A DNA stretch of 39,699 bases from Polaromonas sp. (GTDB lineage Bacteria > Pseudomonadota > Gammaproteobacteria > Burkholderiales > Burkholderiaceae_C), in the NCBI GenBank assembly GCA_021731285.1, contig JAKFXR010000115.1, positions 1 to 39,699 of the forward strand, given 5' to 3'. The notes under the pieces were generated by a model that saw only the letters and a program-made list of their open reading frames with translations, was not told the DNA's origin and ran no database searches. Position numbers and translations under genes: made by a program. Positions 33,749-39,699 of this stretch are shown in pieces. How positions within the stretch are numbered: position 1 is the stretch's first letter; the number at the start of each line of letters is the position of its first letter.

Positions 33749-34642
33749 ATGGGTGAAATGCTGGAGTGGCTGCAGTTTGTGCTGGCGCCGCAGGTGATCA
33801 ACGGAGCGTCGATCGGTGTGGCCGTGGTGTTGATGGCTCTCGGCCTGACCATCATTTTCGGCCTGCTCGATGTCATCAACATGGCGCATGGCGAGTTCTA
33901 TGCCATTGGCGCCTACGCCGCGGTGGCGCTGCTGGGAGTGGGTCTGCCTTTCTGGTGGGCGCTGGGCCTGACGCCGCTGCTGATGGCAGTGGTGGGTTAT
34001 GCGACGGAACGCACGCTGATCCAGCGCGTGTTCCATTCAAAGGAGCGGCACACGCTGACGCTGCTGCTGACTTTTGGCTTGGCGATCATTCTGGAGGATG
34101 CGCTGAAGATCGTGTTCGGTGCCAACCCGTTGCGTCTGGAGCCACCGATTTCCGGAGCGAGCGAGGTCTTCGGCCTGTTCTTTCCGAACTACCGCCTGTT
34201 CGTGATGGCGCTGGGCAGCGTGGTGATTGCCGCGGTCTGGCTGGTGGTGTTTCGCACGCGTCTCGGTGCCTTGGTGCGGGCTGCTGCCTATGACCGCCAC
34301 ATGGCCGCGTCGCTGGGCGTGCCGGTGGCCGTGGTGTACGCAGGCACGTTTGCGTTTGGCGTGGCGCTGGCTGGCCTGGCCGGCGTGTTGCTGGCACCGA
34401 TCTATTCGGTGTTCCCGACCATGGGGCGCGACTTTGTGCTGATTGCTTTTTCCGTGGTGATCATCGGTGGCATGGGTTCGATCAAGGGCGCGGTCATCGC
34501 CGGTCTGGTGCTGACCCAGATCCAGTCGATTTCCAGTCTTTATATTTCCCCGGTGTGGAGCGACCCGTTGCTGTTCGCGCTCATGGTACTGGTGTTGATG
34601 TGGCGTCCGCAAGGGCTGTTCGGGAGGTTGGGCCATGCGTGA
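33749..34642 (+). CDS. livH: ABC transporter permease (LivH type), system 2
   Basis: This 297-residue polytopic permease carries the LivH motifs VVLMALGLTIIFGLLDVINM (then AHGEF), MAASLGVPVAVVYAGTFAFG and VVIIGGMGSIKGAVIAGL. CAGGAGACAG lies just before its ATG, and a 63-nt gap follows the binding-protein gene. Its stop overlaps the next permease gene by 8 nt. The sequence is distinct from livH of system 1. Confidence 0.92.
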   Translation: MGEMLEWLQFVLAPQVINGASIGVAVVLMALGLTIIFGLLDVINMAHGEFYAIGAYAAVALLGVGLPFWWALGLTPLLMAVVGYATERTLIQRVFHSKERHTLTLLLTFGLAIILEDALKIVFGANPLRLEPPISGASEVFGLFFPNYRLFVMALGSVVIAAVWLVVFRTRLGALVRAAAYDRHMAASLGVPVAVVYAGTFAFGVALAGLAGVLLAPIYSVFPTMGRDFVLIAFSVVIIGGMGSIKGAVIAGLVLTQIQSISSLYISPVWSDPLLFALMVLVLMWRPQGLFGRLGHA

Positions 34643-35666
34643 AATGACTGCTGATCCGGTGGTACTGTCCACCGCCGTGACTCCTCGCCTGCTGCGCCGC
34701 CCAACCCGTGCGCTGGCCTGGCTGTTCTTCGGCCTGGCACTGCTGTTTGCCGTGGTGGCCGGGATCAAAGGCGACGTGTTTTTCTTCCGGCTGGCCACCG
34801 AAGCCCTGATCTTTGGCGGACTGGCGCTGTCGGTCGATCTGCTGCTCGGCCGGACCGGTCTGCTGCCGCTGGGGCAGGCCCTGTTCTTCGGGTTTGGCGC
34901 CTATGTGTCGGCCCTGGTGCTCAAACAGGGCTTGCCTTCGTTCTGGCTGGCGATGGCGGTGGTGCTGGTGACGACCACGCTGGTCGGGTTGCTGGCCGGG
35001 GTGATTGCGATTCGTGCCAAGGGCGTTTACTTTGCGCTGATCAGCTTCGGGCTGGCCCAGGTGGTCTCCAAGGTGGTGTTCAACACGCGCGAGCTGGGTG
35101 CGTCGGACGGCATCATCGGTGTGCCGGTACCGCAGATTTCGTTCGGGCTGTTCAGTGTTGATGCGGCCAGCCCGGCGGGTTTCTTCTTGCTGGTGCTGGT
35201 ATTTATAGCCGTCCTGTACGGCCTGTTGGCCTACCTGATGGAAACACCCTTCGGGCACCAGCTGGCGGCGATCCGCACCAATGAACACCGTGTCCCGTTC
35301 TTGGGCGTCGACCCCTGGCGCTACAAGCTCGCGGCCTTTGTGCTGGCGGCCAATGTGGCGGGACTGTCGGGCGCTCTGTACCCGATGCTGCGCGGTTTTG
35401 TCTCGCCCGAGCTGATGTTCTTCCAAGTCTCCGGCAACGCCATTATCAACGTCATCGTGGGTGGCACCGGCACGTTGATCGGTGCGCTCTACGGTTCGGC
35501 GATCCTCACGGTGCTCAGGTCGGTCATCGGCACCTTCACGGCCCACCACCAGCTCGTGATCGGCGTGATCTTCATGATTTCGGTGATTTTCTTTCCGCGG
35601 GGGCTGATCGGTTATGTGCTTGAGGCGCTCGAGCGGCGCAATGCCAACAGGGAGAAATCGTCATGA
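34635..35666 (+). CDS. livM: ABC transporter permease (LivM type), system 2
   Basis: This 343-residue permease partners LivH of the same system. Motifs include LALSVDLLLGRTGLLPLGQA, GVYFALISFGLAQVVSKVVF and HQLAAIRTNEHRVPFLGVDP, the cytoplasmic loop typical of LivM. Here the permease is a stand-alone protein, in contrast to the LivM-LivG fusion of system 1. GGGAGG lies about 7 nt before the ATG at 34635; an ATG three codons later is an alternative. It overlaps livG by 4 nt. Confidence 0.92.
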   Translation: MREMTADPVVLSTAVTPRLLRRPTRALAWLFFGLALLFAVVAGIKGDVFFFRLATEALIFGGLALSVDLLLGRTGLLPLGQALFFGFGAYVSALVLKQGLPSFWLAMAVVLVTTTLVGLLAGVIAIRAKGVYFALISFGLAQVVSKVVFNTRELGASDGIIGVPVPQISFGLFSVDAASPAGFFLLVLVFIAVLYGLLAYLMETPFGHQLAAIRTNEHRVPFLGVDPWRYKLAAFVLAANVAGLSGALYPMLRGFVSPELMFFQVSGNAIINVIVGGTGTLIGALYGSAILTVLRSVIGTFTAHHQLVIGVIFMISVIFFPRGLIGYVLEALERRNANREKSS

Positions 35667-36451
35667 GTGCAGTGCCTGTAGCCGTGGTCGCCGCCCCCCC
35701 GGACGCCATTCTCTCGGTGAACGACATTTCGGTACGCTTTGGGTCACTGGTGGCCGTCAACGGCGTGAGCTTTGAGGCGCAGCGTGGGCAGATCACCTCG
35801 GTGATCGGGCCGAACGGCGCCGGCAAAAGCACCTTGTTCAACCTGATCAGCGGGGCGATCCGGCCGAGCGCTGGCCGCGTGATATTTGACGGGCAGGACC
35901 TGACCGGTTCTGCCCCCAACCACATGCTGGCTGCCGGTCTGGCGCGCTCGTTCCAGATCACCAACCTGTTCTTCGAACTGTCGGTGCGCGAGAACCTGCG
36001 CCTGGCGGCGCAATTCCTTGAACAGGGCCGTGGCCTGCTGCGGCCCGTCGGTTCCAGCCAGTTGGCGCTGCAGCGGGTCGACGAGCTGGTAGAGCGTTTT
36101 CGGCTGGAACGCAAGCTCGATGAGTTGGCAGGTTTTCTGTCGCACGGGGAACAGCGCCGGCTTGAAATTGCCGTGGCCCTTGCCGCCCGTCCGCGCGTGC
36201 TCCTGCTGGACGAACCCACCCAGGGCATGAGTCATGCCGATACGCAGGAAACAGGGGCCATGATCCGCAGCCTGGCCGGCGAGTCCCTGAGCATTCTGCT
36301 GGTCGAGCACGATGTCGATCTGGTAATGAGTCTGTCGGACCATGTTGTGGTGATGCATCAGGGCGGCAAGCTGGCCGAAGGCACGCCGCAGCTGGTGCGC
36401 AGCAATCCGGCTGTGCAATCGGCTTACTTTGGAGATGCTACCCATGCTTGA
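35663..36451 (+). CDS. livG: ABC transporter ATP-binding protein (LivG type), system 2
   Basis: This 262-residue nucleotide-binding subunit has the Walker A GPNGAGKS at 49-56, the signature FLSHGEQRRLEIAVAL, the Walker B VLLLDEPTQGMSH and the switch LLVEHDVDLVMSL. A hydrophobic Ala/Val-rich N-terminal extension of about 15 residues precedes the domain. It overlaps livM by 4 nt and livF by 8 nt, indicating coupled synthesis of the two ATPases. Confidence 0.93.
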   Translation: MSAVPVAVVAAPPDAILSVNDISVRFGSLVAVNGVSFEAQRGQITSVIGPNGAGKSTLFNLISGAIRPSAGRVIFDGQDLTGSAPNHMLAAGLARSFQITNLFFELSVRENLRLAAQFLEQGRGLLRPVGSSQLALQRVDELVERFRLERKLDELAGFLSHGEQRRLEIAVALAARPRVLLLDEPTQGMSHADTQETGAMIRSLAGESLSILLVEHDVDLVMSLSDHVVVMHQGGKLAEGTPQLVRSNPAVQSAYFGDATHA

Positions 36452-37151
36452 GCTGACAAATGTTCATACCCACTACGGCCTGAGTCATGTGCTGCAGGGC
36501 GTGTCGATCCGCGTGTGCGCCGGCGAGGTGGTCGGTCTGTTTGGCCGCAACGGCGTCGGCAAGACCACCGTGATGAAGACGATCGCCGGATGGCTCACGC
36601 CATCGGAGGGACGCGTTGCTTTCGACGGCCAGGAGATTGGCGGCGTGGCCTCGGACGTGATTTGCCGCCGCGGCATTGGTTTTGTGCCTGAGGACCGGCG
36701 CATCTTTCCCGGTCTCACGGTGGAAGAAAACCTGGTGCTGGGTTTCATGCAATGCCCAGGCCGCTCGGGCGCCGAATCGAAACGCCAGCTCGATGAAATT
36801 TACCAGCGTTTCCCGCGATTGGGTGAACGCCGCCTGCAAATGGGAACGACCCTGTCGGGCGGGGAGCAGCAAATGCTGGCCATGGCACGCGTCCTGGTGG
36901 GCAAGCCCAGGTTGCTGCTGATCGACGAACCCACCGAAGGGCTGGCGCCCAGGATTGTGGACGAGATCTTCCACATCATGGAGGGTTTGCGCCGCGAAGG
37001 CATCCCCATCGTGCTGGTGGAGCAAAACGTGCGCCGCGCCATCGACCTGTCGACGCGCTTTTACGCGCTGGAACGCGGTCAGATTTTGCTCGAAGGCGAT
37101 GCGTCCAATCCCGCACACCGCCAGGCGCTATTTGACCGCATCGCGGTTTGA
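36444..37151 (+). CDS. livF: ABC transporter ATP-binding protein (LivF type), system 2
   Basis: This 235-residue ATPase has the Walker A GRNGVGKT at 34-41, the signature TLSGGEQQMLAMARVL, the Walker B LLLIDEPTEGLAP and the switch VLVEQNVRRAIDL. I take the ATG at 36444 as start: GGAG lies 9 nt upstream and MLELTNVHTHYG is the normal LivF opening. A TTG and an ATG slightly upstream in frame are less likely. It is the last gene of the catabolic train and converges on the relaxase gene. Confidence 0.92.
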   Translation: MLELTNVHTHYGLSHVLQGVSIRVCAGEVVGLFGRNGVGKTTVMKTIAGWLTPSEGRVAFDGQEIGGVASDVICRRGIGFVPEDRRIFPGLTVEENLVLGFMQCPGRSGAESKRQLDEIYQRFPRLGERRLQMGTTLSGGEQQMLAMARVLVGKPRLLLIDEPTEGLAPRIVDEIFHIMEGLRREGIPIVLVEQNVRRAIDLSTRFYALERGQILLEGDASNPAHRQALFDRIAV

Positions 37152-37270
37152 ACGATTCCTAGGCTGTTTCAGTCGGTCAGGGCGAAAATTTAGGCTGTCG
37201 AAGGGGCGGTTGACGTCGGTCCATCGGTAGCCCAATGGTCGGAGAGTGCCGGTACGCAGGTGTCTGCCGT

Positions 37271-37286
37271 GCTCAATTTATTGAGC
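37271..37286. repeat. Short perfect inverted repeat in the cargo-relaxase gap
   Basis: GCTCAAT-TT-ATTGAGC reads identically on both strands. It lies about 120 nt after the last transporter gene and at the broken end of the IS3-like remnant. It could form a small hairpin between convergent genes, but it lacks a T-run in both directions, so terminator activity is uncertain. Confidence 0.35.
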
Positions 37287-37289
37287 GCG

Positions 37290-37442
37290 CCTTTGGTACT
37301 TTGCCTCACCCAGTTGCTCAGGTTGGCGTTGGGTCCCCAATACCTTGGCTGTGACGGGCATCAACTGCCCAGCCTTGACTTGGCGAACAGCCTCCAATTT
37401 GAATTCCTGCGTGTACTTGCCACGTACTTGTTTGTCTGACAT
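37290..37442 (-). pseudogene. IS3-family transposase OrfA remnant, frameshifted and truncated
   Basis: From an ATG at 37442 (AAGGAG seven nt upstream) the minus strand encodes SDKQVRGKYTQEFKLEAVRQ, then VKAGQLMPVTAKVLG, the helix-turn-helix start of IS3-type OrfA. After VLG the natural continuation NANLSNWVRQSTKGALN lies in the other frame, so a one-base change has broken the gene, and similarity stops soon after. No OrfB follows. The upstream side (about 37483-37500, CTCCACTTTTGGGGGCAA on the plus strand) looks like the insertion sequence's left terminal region. This is a dead relic at the border between cargo and ICE backbone. Confidence 0.75.
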
Positions 37443-37528
37443 GTCCTAACTCCTTGCTCGTATTTTGAACAAGGACTAATAACTCCACTTTTGGGGGCAA
37501 GGTTACGTCATGACGCTGGCGAAACTCG

Positions 37529-39499
37529 TCATCTAACAAATGGATGACCCCGCTGCCGCCCGAATTCCCATGACGCACTGCCGCCCCGTACAATGGCAGT
37601 CACAGTCTGCCCGAGCCGTTGCTCGACCAAGGGCCGCCAGGGAACAAGACTGAAGCCCATGCCGTCATCGATCATCGCGAAGCGGCCGCTAGCCAGCAGG
37701 ACTGTGCGGCGGTAGACACCGGTTACGCGTTCGCCATCGGCGATCGATCGATGTGCGAGACCGGTCTCCGCTTGTAGGACCTTGGCCGCAGTCTCGATGT
37801 CCCGGCCGCGCAAGGTGGACAACAGGTTGCGGGCAAGGACTACGCGCTCTCCGCGTCGCTCGGTCAGCCCTTGCTCGGTCAGAAACCCGATGCGTTCTTT
37901 GAGTGCTTCCCGCACCTCGCCACCGAAACCGCGGTCGGTCATCTTGCCGCCTTCGATTCCAACCAACTGCTGGTCCAGCCAGGTAGCCCCAATGACGCGG
38001 GTCTGACGCTCAATGGGCAGATGGGAGCGCAGCTCCACGGCAACGCCACCGGTCCGTTGCGCATCATATTGGCGACCTTGTTCCGCCATGTCAGGCGGGA
38101 TTCGCCACAGGCCGTCCGCCAGCCGTTCCACGATGCCGGGCCGACGCAAGGCTTCGAGACGACGTGTGTGGGACTCGACTTCGGCATCGGCATCGCGGGC
38201 AGGTGATGCAGCGCGAATCTGGGCCAGGTGCAAATCGGTTCGGTAGAGCCCGTCACGGGCCATGCTCACAATGGTTCGATCTGCCTGGCGGGATTCGGTG
38301 CCACTGCGAGCTTCCACGATGCCTCCCGTCGGGAAATCCGCCAACTCCGCATGAATTGGCAAGCGCAGGTAGTGCGCGCGTCCGTCTATCCCATCCAACA
38401 CCAGGTAACCGCGCTCATGCAATTCATCTGCCAGTCCTTTGCCGACGATACGCCCGACCACTGGAGTGGCACCGACCTTGGCATCGAGAACCGCCAGTTC
38501 ACGTGGCTGGCCACTGAGGGCGCGCTGCATCGTCCGCACGATGTCGCCACGCTCGCCCATGGCTCGCAGTGTGGGTTCATGCGCCGGACTTAGTGTCCAG
38601 TTGGCGGGAGATACTTCCTGAGCCAGACCCATGACCTGCAGGCGCTGCAACCTTCCGATCAACAACGTGCGGCGTTGACGCGCGACCGCGTCTTGTGGCC
38701 CCCGGCCTACTTCGATGCTGCCATTTCTGAGTTCCTGTTGCAACTGGTGGTCCAGACCGGTCCAGCGTTCCTGATCCACTTCGCGGGCCAGGCTGTGCCG
38801 GATCTCCAGTTCCGTGCGGGGGCCCAGCCATTCATTCGCCAGCTCCGAGGCCCGCTGGCGCATGCCACAGGAGATATATTCGCGGGCGATGATCAGGTCT
38901 TTACCCGTCTGGTCCTTGCCGCGCAATACGACGTGGGTGTGCGGGTTGTCGGTGTCCCAATGGTCCACGGCCACCCAGTCGAGGCGGGTACCGAGGTCGG
39001 CTTCCATACGCGTCATCAGTTCGCGGGTGTAGGGTCGCAGTTCATCCATCAGGTCTGCGTCTTCGGGGGCGACGATGAACCGAAACTGATGGCGGCCTCC
39101 TCGGCCTCGTTCCTCGAAGGCGGGCAGGTCGGCCTCGTCGGTAGCGGGACCATAAGCCTGGCCACGTTCTCCGTCACGGCTCACGCCATCGCGCTCGATG
39201 TAACGCAGGTGCGTCTGCGTCGAACGCGCACCGGCCTGCTTGAGCACCACCAGCCGGGTTTTGATGACCACGCGCCGTGAATGCGCGCCCAGCGATCTGC
39301 CGGCGAGCCCGGCGGCGACTTGGCCGCGTCCGCGCCTCGCGCCTGTACGGGCAGGACCGGCAGGGTGTGAGAGTGTTGCCTTCAAAGCCTTGCCGCCCGC
39401 CTTGCTGACCTCAGTCAGTACCCGCGAGAGGAATTGCCGGTCTCGGGTCTTGGGCGCCCCCGGTTTGACCTTGAATGTGTTCTCGTCACGACGACTCAT
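37529..39499 (-). CDS. rlxS: Conjugative relaxase, DUF3363/MobP type (RlxS-like)
   Basis: This 656-residue relaxase nicks the transfer origin and carries the strand into the recipient. The start at 39499 gives the usual MSRRDENTFKVKPG opening, with GGAG 8 nt upstream; an in-frame ATG 72 nt earlier lacks this. The N-terminal relaxase domain has a likely catalytic Tyr100 (THLRYIERDGV) and the three-His metal motif H180-x6-H187-x-H189 (DHWDTDNPHTHVVLRG). The long C-terminal part is the DUF3363 region, ending WEFGRQRGH. It appears intact despite IS debris just downstream. Confidence 0.9.
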   Translation of the reverse strand: MSRRDENTFKVKPGAPKTRDRQFLSRVLTEVSKAGGKALKATLSHPAGPARTGARRGRGQVAAGLAGRSLGAHSRRVVIKTRLVVLKQAGARSTQTHLRYIERDGVSRDGERGQAYGPATDEADLPAFEERGRGGRHQFRFIVAPEDADLMDELRPYTRELMTRMEADLGTRLDWVAVDHWDTDNPHTHVVLRGKDQTGKDLIIAREYISCGMRQRASELANEWLGPRTELEIRHSLAREVDQERWTGLDHQLQQELRNGSIEVGRGPQDAVARQRRTLLIGRLQRLQVMGLAQEVSPANWTLSPAHEPTLRAMGERGDIVRTMQRALSGQPRELAVLDAKVGATPVVGRIVGKGLADELHERGYLVLDGIDGRAHYLRLPIHAELADFPTGGIVEARSGTESRQADRTIVSMARDGLYRTDLHLAQIRAASPARDADAEVESHTRRLEALRRPGIVERLADGLWRIPPDMAEQGRQYDAQRTGGVAVELRSHLPIERQTRVIGATWLDQQLVGIEGGKMTDRGFGGEVREALKERIGFLTEQGLTERRGERVVLARNLLSTLRGRDIETAAKVLQAETGLAHRSIADGERVTGVYRRTVLLASGRFAMIDDGMGFSLVPWRPLVEQRLGQTVTAIVRGGSASWEFGRQRGHPFVR

Positions 39500-39699
39500 G
39501 GTCGCTGCTCCAGCGCAGTCCGGCTTACACGGACGAACAAGGCACGTCGGGATACCAGTATGGGCGCGCAAGACGGCTTCGACGCGGCACGTTGTCGGTA
39601 AAAGCGCGTGCCGCGCCTACCCCTGTGCAGACTGGGCTTGAGGCACACCACCGTGCCGTCCCCTTTTATCTTGCCCTCCATCCTCCCCGGTCCCTGGCA
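39500..39699 (-). other. Region upstream of the relaxase gene, cut by window edge
   Basis: This stretch holds the relaxase ribosome binding site (GGAG, 39511-39508) and an open 61-codon minus-strand frame (39681-39496) that overlaps the relaxase start. That frame is rich in Arg and has no usable ribosome binding site. I see no gene I can support. In related elements the transfer origin and further transfer genes lie on this side, outside the window. Confidence 0.4.

Larger units (their letters stand above)
37152..37528. mobile_element. Insertion sequence debris at the cargo-backbone junction
   Basis: This 377-nt gap between the convergent last transporter gene and the relaxase gene contains no intact gene. 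About half is the IS3-like orfA relic and its left end. The rest (37152-37270) is unidentified, with the short words CTAGGCTGT and TTAGGCTGT repeated at 37161 and 37190. The IS relic suggests that IS activity helped bring in or rearrange the cargo. Confidence 0.6.
1..39699. mobile_element. Internal part of a Tn4371-like ICE carrying catabolic cargo
   Basis: The conjugation genes (TraG, a CopG-like protein, TrbB, C, D, E, J, lipoprotein, L, F, G, I, then a DUF2274-type gene) occur in the order known for Tn4371-family ICEs. The DUF3363-type relaxase that accompanies this system lies on the same strand at 37529-39499. The 25 kb between traG and the relaxase is catabolic cargo read from the opposite strand. 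The element clearly extends past both window edges: the DUF2274 gene is cut at base 1. No integrase, attachment site, parA or repA is seen here. The family assignment rests on gene order and recognised products. Confidence 0.85.

Noticed and set aside
39496-39681. 61-codon ORF overlapping the relaxase start
   Set aside because: No usable ribosome binding site, Arg-rich composition and no recognisable motif; the relaxase start downstream is well supported.
1-39699. CRISPR arrays, tRNA or rRNA genes, integrase attachment sites
   Set aside because: No regularly spaced repeats, cloverleaf-like or ribosomal sequences, and no integrase gene were seen while reading both strands.

Overview
The window is part of a Tn4371-like integrative and conjugative element (ICE) from a betaproteobacterium, most likely a Burkholderiales/Comamonadaceae-type host. 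This rests on three things: a leftward conjugation block ordered traG - copG-like - trbBCDEJ-(lipoprotein)-LFGI - DUF2274, a DUF3363-type relaxase at the other end, and GC-rich Burkholderiales-style catabolic genes between them. Neither ICE end, the integrase nor the replication/partition genes lie inside the window.

Layout. (1) 1-12171, minus strand: a compact mating-pair-formation operon whose genes mostly overlap by 4 nt (ATGA), led by the coupling protein TraG with a GTG start behind AGGAGG. (2) 12172-13783: a lower-GC transition zone with a leader region, one small Cys-rich ORF of unknown function and a frameshifted hypothetical gene. (3) 13784-37151, plus strand: about 23 kb of catabolic cargo, with an AraC-family regulator followed by one tightly packed co-directional gene train. 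(4) 37152-37528: debris of an IS3-family insertion sequence. (5) 37529-39499, minus strand: the relaxase gene. The cargo therefore sits between relaxase and coupling-protein genes that belong to the same transfer system.

How the cargo works (inference from gene content): a three-subunit molybdenum hydroxylase, a CoA ligase, a UbiD decarboxylase, its UbiX prenyl-FMN synthase and an enoyl-CoA-hydratase-family protein match the set known for 2,5-furandicarboxylate/2-furoate breakdown (Hmf pathway). In that pathway the dicarboxylate is decarboxylated to 2-furoate, activated to 2-furoyl-CoA, hydroxylated at C5, and opened through a lactone to 2-oxoglutarate. No ring-cleavage dioxygenase or aromatic-ring reductase is present, and this route needs none. 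A membrane di-iron hydroxylase, a short-chain dehydrogenase and an aldehyde dehydrogenase form a second module that could convert a methyl or hydroxymethyl substituent stepwise into the carboxylate that UbiD removes. Two complete branched-chain-amino-acid-type ABC transporters and one orphan Bug/TTT-type binding protein supply uptake. This would be a self-transmissible furan (or related five-membered heteroaromatic) catabolic island whose upstream oxidation and uptake parts differ from the textbook Hmf cluster. The substrate is predicted from context, not shown by the sequence.

Base composition changes along the cargo (Mo-hydroxylase block GC-rich; Bug/UbiD block lower; first ABC transporter very GC-rich), which suggests assembly from several sources.
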